This document shows, in pieces, positions 1 through 7,924 of a DNA stretch of 64,000 bases. Below the pieces are notes generated by a model, which was given only the letters and a program-made list of their open reading frames with translations, searched no databases and was not told the origin of the DNA. The DNA comes from Pedobacter sp. Leaf170. GTDB taxonomy: Bacteria; Bacteroidota; Bacteroidia; Sphingobacteriales; Sphingobacteriaceae. The position numbers were made by a program, and so were the translations under genes. Within the stretch, counting starts at the first letter, position 1. Each line of letters starts with the position of its first letter. The DNA lies in contig NZ_CAKLBP010000008.1 in NCBI RefSeq assembly GCF_920984665.1, positions 98,357-162,356 on the forward strand, read 5' to 3'.

Positions 1-564
1 TTGCTGAATGGTTTTCCATGCATTTTCACGTACTTCACGGTTTAAATCTTTAACAAAAATAGATGCCTGTTCGAGCGTGTATTCCTGCCCGTTAATTTCA
101 ACACTCATGGCACCGGTAATACCCTGATATTTTTGTTGCTTAACCTGTAATTCGGTAAAAAGTTCAATATTTTCATCACGATATAATTCTAAAGCCTTTT
201 TTATCGCTCTGCTATATACGTAGTATTTCTCTTTATCCAGCTCATCCATATAAGGGCTATCGCTGAATTTTTTATTCAATTCGTTAGATAATGGAGAAAT
301 TTTAGGTTCAATCTCTGTTGCGAAATATTGAAAATTCTTAACCAGTTCTTCGTTGGCGGTGTCGCAACTCATTTTTATATATCGCCATGCGAAATCTTCT
401 TCTAAAGCTGCTTCAATTTCAGATCTGTCTTTAAGCCACTGTTCTAATTCTGAAGCACTATTTAGCTCACGATTTTGTAATTCGGTGAAAATTGGTTCTA
501 AACTTTCCCAAGTGATGTTTAGTTCCTGTGGTATATATTTTCGAGGTTTTTTATTTATAATCAT
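1..564 (-). CDS. M3-family oligoendopeptidase F-like, 5' part only
   Basis: This reading frame is open from an ATG at 564 to the left edge, giving 188 N-terminal residues; the C-terminal part with the expected HExxH zinc site lies outside the window. The translation starts MIINKKPRKYIPQELNITWE and contains LEQWLKDRSEIEAALEED, AWRYIKMSCDT and GAMSVEINGQEYTLEQA. I recognise these blocks as the N-terminal lobe of Bacteroidetes M3 peptidases (PepF/oligoendopeptidase F type), cytoplasmic zinc enzymes that degrade short peptides. There is no signal peptide. A REP-like repeat (629-661) lies just upstream. The family call rests on remembered motifs in the N-terminal domain, since the catalytic site cannot be seen. 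Confidence 0.8.
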   Translation of the reverse strand, partial: MIINKKPRKYIPQELNITWESLEPIFTELQNRELNSASELEQWLKDRSEIEAALEEDFAWRYIKMSCDTANEELVKNFQYFATEIEPKISPLSNELNKKFSDSPYMDELDKEKYYVYSRAIKKALELYRDENIELFTELQVKQQKYQGITGAMSVEINGQEYTLEQASIFVKDLNREVRENAWKTIQQ

Positions 565-628
565 CGGTATTAATTATTGAATTGAGAATTATTAAATTTT
601 GAATGAATGATTGAATGAATTTGTCTAT

Positions 629-661
629 CGCTTTAAGATTGCTTCGTGCCTCGCAATGACG
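629..661 (-). repeat. REP-like element, copy A
   Basis: Read on the minus strand, this 33-bp segment is identical to 16709-16741 (plus). It has the frame CGTCATT, a self-complementary core (TTGC...GCAA arms), then AATCTTAAAGCG. Related copies lie at 13556, 17230 and 32047-32123. Short AT-rich inverted repeats containing ATTTTGAATGAAT flank it at about 593-606 and 674-686. It lies between two minus-strand genes and codes for nothing. Confidence 0.75.
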
Positions 662-713
662 ATGCCGTAAATTTATTAATTCATTCAAAATTCACTCATT
701 CTTTCATTACTTA

Positions 714-1571
714 TTACTTCGTTCTTATGTAGGCATCAATTAAAAAGCATATTGCAAATACAACCGAGGCATAACCATTTAATGTTTGAAAAGCACGATT
801 TACCTTACTAATGTCGTTAGGTTTTACCAATAGATGCTGGTAAATAAGCATCGAACAGAAAAATGCGATTCCTACATAATAAACCCAACTAAATGAAGTA
901 AAAAACACCGGCAAAATTACACAAACAGCAGAAAGTACATGCAGTAGAACTGATACATTAAGCGCATTTTTTATGCCAAGAGCAGACGGAATTGAATGTA
1001 ACTTTTCAGCTCTGTCGAAATCTTCATCCTGTAAAGCATAAATAATATCAAAACCACTAACCCAAAAAAGAACGGTAAAAGAATACAAAACGGGTACAAT
1101 TGCAAACTCACCTGTAACAGCAATGTAAGCGCCAATTGGTGCGAGTGCTAAACCTAAGCCTAATACCAAATGGCAAAGTGCCGTAAATCTTTTGGTATAA
1201 CTGTAAAACAATACCACAAACAGTGCTACCGGCGACAAATAAAGGCAAAGGGGATTAATGAAATAAGTTGTTACTGCAAATAACACACAGTTGGCGATTA
1301 CAAAAATCAAAGCCTCTCTGGCAGATACCTTTCCTGCCGGAATATCACGCATTTTGGTACGTGGGTTTTTAGCATCGATGTTTCTATCCAGATATCGGTT
1401 AAATGCCATTGCCGAATTACGGGCAAAAACCATACATAGTAAAACTAAGATAAGTTTGTACCACGAAAATGGATTATCAGTTGTGGTTACGCCTAAAAAA
1501 AAACCAATCATTGCGAAAGGCAAAGCAAAAACTGAGTGTGCAAATAATACGAGTGAAAAGTATTTTTTCAT
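714..1571 (-). CDS. UbiA-family prenyltransferase (menaquinone-type)
   Basis: This 285-residue polytopic membrane protein attaches a polyprenyl chain to an aromatic acid. Both Asp-rich motifs of the UbiA superfamily are visible: NRYLDRNIDAKNPRT at about 58-72 and FDIIYALQDEDFDRAEK at about 174-190, which bind Mg2+ and the prenyl diphosphate. The spacing and the NRxxDRxIDAxNPRT form fit the group annotated as UbiA-like or 4-hydroxybenzoate polyprenyltransferase, which in quinone-using bacteria includes the futalosine-pathway enzyme MqnP. The menG/ubiE methyltransferase lies 0.9 kb away, so a role in menaquinone synthesis is likely. The exact substrate (hydroxybenzoate or a naphthoate) cannot be read from sequence. 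Eight to nine hydrophobic segments are apparent. Confidence 0.88.
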   Translation of the reverse strand: MKKYFSLVLFAHSVFALPFAMIGFFLGVTTTDNPFSWYKLILVLLCMVFARNSAMAFNRYLDRNIDAKNPRTKMRDIPAGKVSAREALIFVIANCVLFAVTTYFINPLCLYLSPVALFVVLFYSYTKRFTALCHLVLGLGLALAPIGAYIAVTGEFAIVPVLYSFTVLFWVSGFDIIYALQDEDFDRAEKLHSIPSALGIKNALNVSVLLHVLSAVCVILPVFFTSFSWVYYVGIAFFCSMLIYQHLLVKPNDISKVNRAFQTLNGYASVVFAICFLIDAYIRTK

Positions 1572-1711
1572 TAAGAACAGGGTTAACTGTTTAGATTATT
1601 AAGTTGTTAAAATGGTTAATTGCTCAATTGATAATTGCTAAATTGGTTATTGTTTAATTACACAATCGCTAACCAATGAACCAATGCCTAATGAACCATT
1701 GAATTAATTAA

Positions 1712-2335
1712 TTAAAACCGCTTATAATCAGTTGGTACAACAAAATCTTTATTTACTTCCGTGATGAAATTTAATACATCATCTTTTCCATTTCCTTTTT
1801 CGGCTGATGTAATAAATGTTGCAGGAATTTCCTCAAAAAAATCACCAAGCTTTTTCTTAAAGGCGGCAACATTTTTTTGAGTGATGGTCATGCCTTGTTT
1901 ATCAGCCTTTGTAAAAATTAGGGAGAATGGAATTTGTTTTTCGCCCAACCAATAACAAAATTCAATATCAATTTGTTGCGGTTCCAATCTGCTGTCAATT
2001 AATACAAAAACACATTGTAAGCTTTCTCTTTTGGTAATGTAAGCACGGATAAATTTTTCCCATTTCTCTCGGCTTGTTTTAGAAACTTTAGCATAACCAT
2101 AGCCAGGTAAATCTACAATATACCAGTTTTCATTTATTAAGAAATGGTTTATCAGCTGTGTTTTACCTGGGCGTTGTGATGTTTTTGCCAATCCATGATG
2201 GTTAACCAACATATTAATTAATGAAGATTTACCCACATTCGAACGCCCTATAAAAGCATATTCGGGCATTAGCGGAGCCGGCAAGGCCGAAATTTGGGTA
2301 TTGCTGCAAACAAAAGTTGCGGTTTTAATAATCAT
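1712..2335 (-). CDS. engB: Ribosome biogenesis GTP-binding protein EngB (YihA/YsxC)
   Basis: A 207-residue TrmE-Era-EngA-EngB-family GTPase needed for large ribosomal subunit assembly. The G motifs are intact: G1 GRSNVGKSS (about 30-38), G3 DLPGYG (75-80), G4 TKAD (142-145), and a G5-like TSAEKGNG. I place the start at the ATG at 2335, giving MIIKTATFVC, and not at the upstream in-frame codon at 2377: a TACCTTTG -7 element (2340-2347) ends only four bases before this ATG, and the family normally begins close to this point. The gene is divergent from menG, with a pair of heptamer arrays between them. Confidence 0.95.
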   Translation of the reverse strand: MIIKTATFVCSNTQISALPAPLMPEYAFIGRSNVGKSSLINMLVNHHGLAKTSQRPGKTQLINHFLINENWYIVDLPGYGYAKVSKTSREKWEKFIRAYITKRESLQCVFVLIDSRLEPQQIDIEFCYWLGEKQIPFSLIFTKADKQGMTITQKNVAAFKKKLGDFFEEIPATFITSAEKGNGKDDVLNFITEVNKDFVVPTDYKRF

Positions 2336-2339
2336 ATAG

Positions 2340-2347
2340 CAAAGGTA
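2340..2347 (-). promoter_or_regulatory. -7 element of engB promoter
   Basis: Minus-strand TACCTTTG matches the Bacteroidetes -7 consensus TAnnTTTG and ends four bases before the chosen engB ATG. This predicts an almost leaderless mRNA and argues against the longer reading frame that would start at 2377. Confidence 0.7.
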
Positions 2348-2355
2348 GGCTTTTG

Positions 2356-2390
2356 AGTCGTAAGTCGGAAGACCCAAGTCGGTAGTTCAA
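2356..2390 (+). repeat. Heptamer tandem array (AGTNNNN), 5 units
   Basis: Five consecutive 7-bp units, all in phase: AGTCGTA, AGTCGGA, AGACCCA, AGTCGGT, AGTTCAA. The first three bases are nearly fixed and the last three vary. A second five-unit array of the same type lies in opposite orientation at 2425-2459, so the pair could form an imperfect stem-loop between divergent engB and menG. Confidence 0.7.
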
Positions 2391-2424
2391 ACTTATTAAT
2401 GCTTTAAGAATGTAAATTTTGAGA

Positions 2425-2459
2425 TTAGACTTCCAACTCCTGACTTCTGACTCCAGACT
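2425..2459 (-). repeat. Heptamer tandem array (AGTNNNN), 5 units, inverted
   Basis: On the minus strand the units are AGTCTGG, AGTCAGA, AGTCAGG, AGTTGGA and AGTCTAA, exactly 7 bp apart. It mirrors the array at 2356-2390 and ends eight bases before the menG -7 element. Confidence 0.7.
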
Positions 2460-2466
2460 TTTTCCC

Positions 2467-2474
2467 TATCTTTG
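2467..2474 (+). promoter_or_regulatory. -7 element of menG/ubiE promoter
   Basis: TATCTTTG, an exact TAnnTTTG match, ends nine bases before the ATG at 2484. It implies a 5' leader of only a few bases and supports that start over the in-frame TTG at 2472, which lies inside the promoter element. Confidence 0.75.
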
Positions 2475-2483
2475 CTACATATC

Positions 2484-3215
2484 ATGAATCAGAATATAAC
2501 TCCATATCAGGCAGCAGATGCAACTAAAAAAGAACAGGTTGCAACCATGTTTAATAATATTTCAGGTACTTACGATTTTTTAAATCATTTCCTATCCTTA
2601 GGTATTGATGTTTTATGGCGAAAAAAGGCAATTAAAGAACTCGTGTCTTTGCATCCAAGAATTATGCTTGATGTTGCAACCGGAACCGGCGACTTTGCTT
2701 TTGAAGCAATTAAAAAACTTCAGCCAGAAAAGGTTATTGGTGTAGATATATCTGAAGGTATGTTAAGTGTTGCCAAAAAGAAAATTAATGAGCGTAGTTT
2801 AACTGAGGTGTTTTCTGTTCAGGTTGGCGATTCGGAAGGTTTGCATTTTAATGATGATACTTTTGATGCCATTACCTGTGCCTATGGTGTACGTAACTTT
2901 GAAAACCTGGAGCAAGGATTATCTGATATGTTTAGGGTTTTAAAACCTGGCGGCAAAATGGTGGTCTTAGAGTTTTCAAAGCCACGCGTTTTCCCTGTAA
3001 AGCAATTGTACAATTTTTATTTTAAACACATCACACCTTTCTTCGGAAAACTGTTTTCAAAAGATCATCGTGCTTATAGCTATTTGCCAGAATCTGTATC
3101 GGCATTTCCAGATGGTAATGATTTTACCGGTTTAATGGAAAAAGTAGGTTTCAAAAGTACCAAACAATCAATTTTAACGTTTGGAATAAGTTCTATTTAC
3201 ACCGGTACTAAATGA
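2484..3215 (+). CDS. ubiE: Demethylmenaquinone methyltransferase (MenG/UbiE)
   Basis: A 243-residue SAM-dependent C-methyltransferase catalysing the last step of menaquinone synthesis. The class I fold motifs are present: LDVATGTGDFAFEA (motif I), VIGVDISEGML, DDTFDAITCAYGVRNFEN (UbiE signature) and RVLKPGGKMVVLEFSKP. The start at 2484 (MNQNITPYQAADATKKEQV) is favoured because the earlier in-frame TTG at 2472 sits within the -7 promoter box. The stop codon overlaps the porT start by four bases (ATGA, 3212-3215), so the two are translationally coupled. In a respiring Bacteroidetes cell without ubiquinone the substrate should be demethylmenaquinone. Confidence 0.95.
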   Translation: MNQNITPYQAADATKKEQVATMFNNISGTYDFLNHFLSLGIDVLWRKKAIKELVSLHPRIMLDVATGTGDFAFEAIKKLQPEKVIGVDISEGMLSVAKKKINERSLTEVFSVQVGDSEGLHFNDDTFDAITCAYGVRNFENLEQGLSDMFRVLKPGGKMVVLEFSKPRVFPVKQLYNFYFKHITPFFGKLFSKDHRAYSYLPESVSAFPDGNDFTGLMEKVGFKSTKQSILTFGISSIYTGTK

Positions 3216-3991
3216 TAAAAAAAGTAAGTTTAATCATCTCCTTCTTTTTGATAACCTTTACTGCCTTTGCCCAAAATTGGGGTGGAGGTGTGGATGATGA
3301 AGATTTACATTTTGGCTTTAGCTTTCAATATATCTCTGCAGAATATAAAATTTTAAAAAAGGCAAACTGGCGTGATATTTATTATGATCCTGCAGATAAT
3401 ACTAAACAGCTAACCACACCAATGACAGCTATTTCCAGTCCACCTCAGGTAGGATTTGGTTTGGGCTTTGTGGTAAATAAAAGAATCTCCGAAAACTTTG
3501 ATTTGCGTTCTACACCTTCATTAATTTTTAGCGATAGAATTATAAAATATGAATACGAACCTGGGCCAGCCGTTGCTGAGGATGTAAACTCATCGATTAC
3601 ACCGCCGGCATTTCAAACGGTTATCGAAAAAAAGGTTCAGGCTACAATGTTCGAAATTCCTTTAACGTTAAAAATTAAATCAAACCGTTTAAATAATTTT
3701 AGAGCATATTGGATAGGCGGTGCAAAATATTCAATGGATATCGCCTCGAAAAAGAAAACTTTTGACGAAGGTGAAATTCCTTTAAATAAGCTGTTGAAAA
3801 ATAAAAGGAACTATTTATCTTATGAAACTGGCATCGGCTTCGACTTATATTTCGAATATTTCAAAATGTCGCCCGAGATAAAAGTTTCATATTCTATAAA
3901 CGATTTGCTACAACATGATAACACTGCTTTTGCAAATCCATTAGATAAAACCAAGTTACGCCATTTTACATTCAGCTTGTTTTTTGAATAG
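3212..3991 (+). CDS. porT: PorT-family outer-membrane beta-barrel protein (type IX secretion)
   Basis: A 259-residue protein with a signal peptide ending FAQ (MIKKVSLIISFFLITFTAFAQ), followed by alternating hydrophobic strands and a C-terminal Phe-Glu ending, typical of a small outer-membrane barrel. Blocks such as DLHFGFSFQYISAEYKI, GFGLGFVVNKRISENFDLRS and YEIGIGFD-like YETGIGFDLYFEYFKMSPEI match what I know of PorT/SprT, a barrel required for type IX secretion in Porphyromonas and gliding Flavobacteria. It overlaps ubiE by 4 bp, and ubiE-porT adjacency is, from memory, common in this phylum. The alternative is a generic porin-family protein (PF13568 type). Confidence 0.8.
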   Translation: MIKKVSLIISFFLITFTAFAQNWGGGVDDEDLHFGFSFQYISAEYKILKKANWRDIYYDPADNTKQLTTPMTAISSPPQVGFGLGFVVNKRISENFDLRSTPSLIFSDRIIKYEYEPGPAVAEDVNSSITPPAFQTVIEKKVQATMFEIPLTLKIKSNRLNNFRAYWIGGAKYSMDIASKKKTFDEGEIPLNKLLKNKRNYLSYETGIGFDLYFEYFKMSPEIKVSYSINDLLQHDNTAFANPLDKTKLRHFTFSLFFE

Positions 3992-4011
3992 TTAGGCAAA
4001 CCAAAAAAACT

Positions 4012-4019
4012 TACCTTTG
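4012..4019 (+). promoter_or_regulatory. -7 element upstream of SDR gene
   Basis: TACCTTTG, an exact TAnnTTTG match, lies 54 bases before the SDR start at 4074 and 21 bases past the porT stop. It suggests that the oxidoreductase has its own promoter. Confidence 0.55.
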
Positions 4020-4073
4020 TTGCCATAGTTTAAGTAACACTAAGTACGTTGCTTTTTCAAAATTCATTAAAAA

Positions 4074-4832
4074 ATGTCTAAAATAGCTTTAATTACGGGC
4101 GCAACTTCTGGCATTGGCGAAGCTTCTGCACATATTTTTGCGCAAAATGGTTACAACCTAATTTTGGTGGCTCGTCGTGAAGAGCGTTTGAAGAAAATTG
4201 CACATCATCTTGAAGATAAATATGCAATTACCGTTCAGCAAATTGTTGCCGATGTTCGCGATAAAAACAACATAACAACTTTGTTTGAAGCATTACCTGC
4301 AGACTGGAAAAATGTTGATGTTTTAATAAATAACGCAGGCTTAAGTCAGGGGTTAGAACCCATTGATAAAGGTAATACTGACGATTGGGATACCATGATG
4401 GATACCAATGTTAAAGGTTTATTATATGTTACCAGAGTTGTTTCTAACTGGATGATACCAAATCAATCGGGTCATATCGTTAATATAGGCTCCATCGCCG
4501 GACTTGAAGTTTATCCAAATGGAAACGTTTATTGTGCCAGTAAGCATGCTGTAGATGCCTTAACAAAGGCAATGCGTATCGATTTATTGCCTCATAAAAT
4601 TAAAGTAACATCAATAAATCCGGGTGCAGTTGAAACAGAATTTTCTGTAGTTAGGTTTAAGGGAGATGCAGACAGAGCTAAAAAGGTTTACGAAAACTTT
4701 GAGCCTTTAATTGCTGATGACATTGCCGATGCCATTTGGTATGCAGTAAGCCGACCAAAGCATGTAAACATTAACGATATGCTGGTAATGCCAACCGCAC
4801 AAGCTACCGGAACGATAATAAACAGACAATAA
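4074..4832 (+). CDS. SDR-family NAD(P)-dependent oxidoreductase (YdfG-like)
   Basis: A 252-residue classical short-chain dehydrogenase. The Rossmann glycine motif TGATSGIGEA is at about 8-17, NNAG near 88, a catalytic Ser in NIGSIAG, and YCASK (YxxxK) near 154-158. RREER after strand 2 suggests NADPH preference. The whole sequence, including the C-terminal DDIADAIWYAVSRPKHVNINDML, resembles YdfG and serine or 3-hydroxy-acid dehydrogenases, cytosolic enzymes that reduce small aldehydes such as malonic semialdehyde. The true substrate is unknown. It has its own TACCTTTG promoter. Confidence 0.9.
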   Translation: MSKIALITGATSGIGEASAHIFAQNGYNLILVARREERLKKIAHHLEDKYAITVQQIVADVRDKNNITTLFEALPADWKNVDVLINNAGLSQGLEPIDKGNTDDWDTMMDTNVKGLLYVTRVVSNWMIPNQSGHIVNIGSIAGLEVYPNGNVYCASKHAVDALTKAMRIDLLPHKIKVTSINPGAVETEFSVVRFKGDADRAKKVYENFEPLIADDIADAIWYAVSRPKHVNINDMLVMPTAQATGTIINRQ

Positions 4833-4925
4833 ATTTGCAGCTTCGGGTTGCCGGTTAATGGTTATGTGATTGGGCATTAAATTTTTAATCCCGACAACAT
4901 GTAAATTATAACAGATAACAATAAT

Positions 4926-5375
4926 ATGATATCAAATACAATAGATCAAGAAATAAAAAAAGCCATGCTGGCTAAAAATGATGCACAATTAAGAGGTTTA
5001 AGAGCCATAAAAGCCGCTTTGCTTTTAGCTAAAACCGAAAAAGGTGCGTCAGAAGAAATTACAGAAGAAACAGAACTGAAAATACTTCAGAAACTGATTA
5101 AGCAACGTCGTGAATCGGCAGATATTTATAAGCAGCAAAATAGAGAAGATTTATATAAAGTAGAGGAAGAGGAGATAGAAGTTATCAATCAATTTCTTCC
5201 AAAACAATTGGATAGGGCAGAAGTTGCAACCATCATAGAAGATGTTATCAAACAATCTGGTGCTACATCAGTTAAAGATATGGGCAAGGTAATGGGTTTA
5301 GCAAACAAGGCACTTGCCGGCAAAGCCGATGGTAAATTAATTGCTGAATTGGTTAAAGAGAAGTTGAACGCATAA
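4926..5375 (+). CDS. GatB/YqeY domain-containing protein
   Basis: A 149-residue single-domain YqeY protein. It carries the family hallmarks LRGLRAIKAALLLAKTEKG, EEEEIEVINQFLPKQL and the C-terminal MGKVMGLANKALAGKADGK, which resembles the tRNA-binding tail of GatB (Asp/Glu-tRNA amidotransferase subunit B). Stand-alone YqeY proteins are widespread, and their precise job is unsettled; a tRNA-related role is inferred from the shared domain. The start ATG at 4926 fits the normal N-terminus. Confidence 0.92.
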   Translation: MISNTIDQEIKKAMLAKNDAQLRGLRAIKAALLLAKTEKGASEEITEETELKILQKLIKQRRESADIYKQQNREDLYKVEEEEIEVINQFLPKQLDRAEVATIIEDVIKQSGATSVKDMGKVMGLANKALAGKADGKLIAELVKEKLNA

Positions 5376-5471
5376 AGTTAAGATTCGTTAGTGAAAAAGC
5401 TGGATGTTAACTGTAGGCAGTAGAAAGTTGTATGTATTACCTAACAAACAAGCATCAGAAAGCAGTAAACT

Positions 5472-5528
5472 AAATTAAAAACGACGATATGGGTATAAAG
5501 CGAACTGTTTTTATACCGTTTTTAATTT
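5472..5528 (+). other. Interrupted hairpin between yqeY and hydrolase genes
   Basis: Outer arms of 11 bp (5472-5482 with 5518-5528, AAATTAAAAAC against GTTTTTAATTT) enclose a 9-nt bulge on the 5' side and an 8-bp inner stem (GGTATAAA with TTTATACC). The 3' arm is T-rich but is not followed by a clean U-run. It may act as a terminator for the upstream gene. This gap (5376-5609) contains no other gene. Confidence 0.4.
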
Positions 5529-5576
5529 TATTTCAGAAAAATGCGGTGTAAATGCCAAAATTTGAATTTACTCTAC

Positions 5577-5584
5577 TAACTTAG
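5577..5584 (+). promoter_or_regulatory. Possible -7 variant TAACTTAG upstream of hydrolase
   Basis: TAACTTAG lies 25 bases before the start at 5610. The same word or close variants precede bamA (9512-9519) and the APC permease (30553-30560). It differs from TAnnTTTG at one position, so it may be a weaker version of the same element. Confidence 0.35.
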
Positions 5585-5609
5585 TAACACAATACCATCA
5601 AATTAATAT

Positions 5610-6374
5610 ATGAACTACCAGGTAATAGAAGAAGAAGGATTTAAATACATAGAAGCCGGAAAGGGTGAAACATTGGTGTTGCTGCATGGTTTGATGGGCG
5701 AATTAAGCAATTGGGAGCCTGTTTTAGATCGTTTTAAAGATAGATACCACGTTGTTGTGCCTATTCTTCCGATTTATGAATTGCCAATTTTAACTTTAGG
5801 TGTTAAAGCTTTATCAAGATATCTTCACCGTTTCTTAAAATTTAAAAATTTAAATCAGGTAGTGCTTATTGGTAATTCTTTAGGCGGTCACGTTGGTTTA
5901 GTTTTTACTGCCGCTCATCAAGAGTTTGTGAAAGCTTTAGTGTTAACAGGTAGTTCTGGCCTTTACGAAAATGCTTTTGGAGGTTCTTTCCCGAGAAGAG
6001 AAAGCTACGATTACATAAAAGAAAAAGTAGAATTCACTTTTTACGATCCGGCAACGGCTACGAAGGAGTTAGTTGATGATGTTTTCAAAACTGTTAACGA
6101 TAGGTCGAGAGTAATTAGGATATTAACCATGGCTAAATCGGCGATACGCCACAACATGGCTAAAGAATTAACGAAAATAACCATACCGGTATCTTTAATT
6201 TGGGGAAAAAATGATAAAGTTACTCCACCAGAGGTGGCAGAAGAATTTCATCAGCTATTACCAAACTCAGAATTAAATTGGGTTGATAAATGCGGACATG
6301 CCCCAATGATGGAGCATCCTGAAGTATTTAATACATATTTACAAAAATTTTTAGATAGGATATTATTGAAGTAA
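5610..6374 (+). CDS. Alpha/beta-fold hydrolase
   Basis: A 254-residue cytosolic alpha/beta hydrolase. The oxyanion-hole region is LLHGLMGELSNW, the nucleophile elbow GNSLGGH (Ser near residue 91), the acid is probably Asp in WGKNDKVTPPE, and the catalytic His is in KCGHAPMMEHPE, so the triad is complete. The substrate is unknown; esterase, thioesterase and C-C hydrolase activities are all possible. Its stop overlaps the next gene's start by one base (TAATG at 6372-6376). In the plus-strand envelope cluster it is the first gene, and it has a possible TAACTTAG promoter. Confidence 0.9.
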   Translation: MNYQVIEEEGFKYIEAGKGETLVLLHGLMGELSNWEPVLDRFKDRYHVVVPILPIYELPILTLGVKALSRYLHRFLKFKNLNQVVLIGNSLGGHVGLVFTAAHQEFVKALVLTGSSGLYENAFGGSFPRRESYDYIKEKVEFTFYDPATATKELVDDVFKTVNDRSRVIRILTMAKSAIRHNMAKELTKITIPVSLIWGKNDKVTPPEVAEEFHQLLPNSELNWVDKCGHAPMMEHPEVFNTYLQKFLDRILLK

Positions 6375-7036
6375 TGTTTGCCGAAGAAATCATATCGAAT
6401 GCTATACTTCCATTAAAAACTGAAGATACAGTGCAGAAGGCTTTAAACCGCATGAATGAGTTTAAGCTTAAACATTTGCCTGTGGTTAACGATAATCAGT
6501 TTTTAGGCTTGCTTGCAGAAGATGATTTGCTTGAACTGAGAGATGCTTCAACCTTAATAAAGGATGCATCTTTTGATTTATTAAATGCTTTCGTTTCTAC
6601 GAATGCACATACGTACGATGTAATTAAACTACTGAGTACACTAAAACTTACATCTATCCCGGTTTTAGACGCTCAAAGAAACTATATTGGTTTAATTTCT
6701 ATAACAAAAATAGTTGATGCAGTTGCCGAGATTTATGCAGTTGCTGAACCTGGCGGTATTATTGTCCTCGAAATTAGCAACAGAGACAACTCTCTGGCAC
6801 ACATTGCCCAAATTGTGGAAGCCGATAATGCTCAGATTTTATCATCGTACGTAAATTCCTTTGAAAATTCTACAAGGTTAGAAGTTACTTTAAAAGTTAA
6901 CAAAACAGAAATTACTTCATTGGTCGCTTCTTTCGAAAGATATGATTACCAGGTAAAAGAAGTTTATAATAATACACAAGTTGATGATGGTTCTCAAGAA
7001 CGTTATGATTCTTTCATGAACTATTTAAACGTTTAA
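6374..7036 (+). CDS. CBS domain-containing protein
   Basis: A 220-residue protein with a tandem CBS pair in its N-terminal 125 residues (first repeat around ALNRMNEFKLKHLPVVNDNQFLG, second around STLKLTSIPVLDAQRNYIGLIS). The C-terminal half, from IIVLEISNRDNSLAHIAQIVE, looks like an ACT-type or similar regulatory fold. CBS pairs usually bind adenosine nucleotides and regulate a partner. It is coupled to the hydrolase (1-bp overlap) and lies 4 bp from nadK, so a nucleotide- or NAD-sensing role in this operon is plausible but unproven. Confidence 0.88.
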   Translation: MFAEEIISNAILPLKTEDTVQKALNRMNEFKLKHLPVVNDNQFLGLLAEDDLLELRDASTLIKDASFDLLNAFVSTNAHTYDVIKLLSTLKLTSIPVLDAQRNYIGLISITKIVDAVAEIYAVAEPGGIIVLEISNRDNSLAHIAQIVEADNAQILSSYVNSFENSTRLEVTLKVNKTEITSLVASFERYDYQVKEVYNNTQVDDGSQERYDSFMNYLNV

Positions 7037-7040
7037 TTTT

Positions 7041-7922
7041 ATGAGAATTGCAATTTATGGCAGGGACTTTAATGATACCGTTTTGCCTTATGTTCAGGAG
7101 GTTTTTAACCATTTAAAAAGTCATAATATTCAGCCGGTTCTTCATCATAAATTCAAAAACTCGCTTCACGGTAAAATTAAATTACCAGCTAATACCGTCA
7201 TTTTTCATAACCATAAAGAACTGAAAGAGCATGCAGATGTTTTATTAAGTTTGGGGGGAGATGGAACCTTATTAGATACGCTTTCGCTCATACGCAACTC
7301 AGGCATTCCGGTTATTGGTATCAACTTTGGCAGGTTGGGTTTTTTAGCAAGTATCAATAAAACAGAAATAGAATCGGCGCTAACGGCATTAATAAACGGC
7401 GAATACACATTGGATGAGCGTTCTCTTTTGCGTTTAGAATCTGAGAATGGCTTATTTGGTGAAGAGAACTTTGCTTTAAACGACATCACCATCCACCGTA
7501 GGGATAATTCGGCAATGATGATTATCCATGCAAAAATGAATAATGAATATATTAATTCATATTGGGCAGATGGATTAATCATAGCAACGCCAACTGGTTC
7601 TACGGCATATTCACTAAGCTGCGGTGGCCCCATTATTTATCCCGATTCAAGAAATTTTGTGGTTACACCGATTGCTCCGCATAACCTTAATGTAAGACCT
7701 GTGGTTTTGCCTGATAGTAGTTCTTTATCATTTGAAGTAGAAGCAAGAGAATCGAAATTTTTAGTTTCTTGTGATAGCAGGACAGTCACTGTTGAGCGTT
7801 CGGTAAAAATATCGATTAAAAAAGCTGATTTTTGCGTTAATCTTATCCGACTTAACAATGAAACTTATTTAAACACGTTAAGGAATAAATTATTATGGGG
7901 CATTGATACCCGTAACTATTAA
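7041..7922 (+). CDS. nadK: NAD kinase
   Basis: A 293-residue cytosolic enzyme that phosphorylates NAD to NADP. The GGDGT motif is in LSLGGDGTLLDTL (about 71-83), followed by INFGRLGFLA, and the NAD-binding TPTGSTAYSLSCGGP block lies near 180-194. The length matches bacterial NAD kinases. It sits 4 bp after the CBS gene and 2 bp before porG, within a plus-strand run that reaches skp. The nadK-porG-uppS-bamA-skp order agrees with my recollection of Porphyromonas gingivalis and other Bacteroidetes. Confidence 0.96.
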   Translation: MRIAIYGRDFNDTVLPYVQEVFNHLKSHNIQPVLHHKFKNSLHGKIKLPANTVIFHNHKELKEHADVLLSLGGDGTLLDTLSLIRNSGIPVIGINFGRLGFLASINKTEIESALTALINGEYTLDERSLLRLESENGLFGEENFALNDITIHRRDNSAMMIIHAKMNNEYINSYWADGLIIATPTGSTAYSLSCGGPIIYPDSRNFVVTPIAPHNLNVRPVVLPDSSSLSFEVEARESKFLVSCDSRTVTVERSVKISIKKADFCVNLIRLNNETYLNTLRNKLLWGIDTRNY

Positions 7923-7924
7923 GT

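Noticed and set aside
1291..1602. Open frame opposite the UbiA gene
   Set aside because: It overlaps the well-supported prenyltransferase on the other strand and has no family features.
2336..2377. Longer N-terminus for EngB
   Set aside because: The upstream start would put the -7 promoter box inside the coding region and adds residues not seen in the family.
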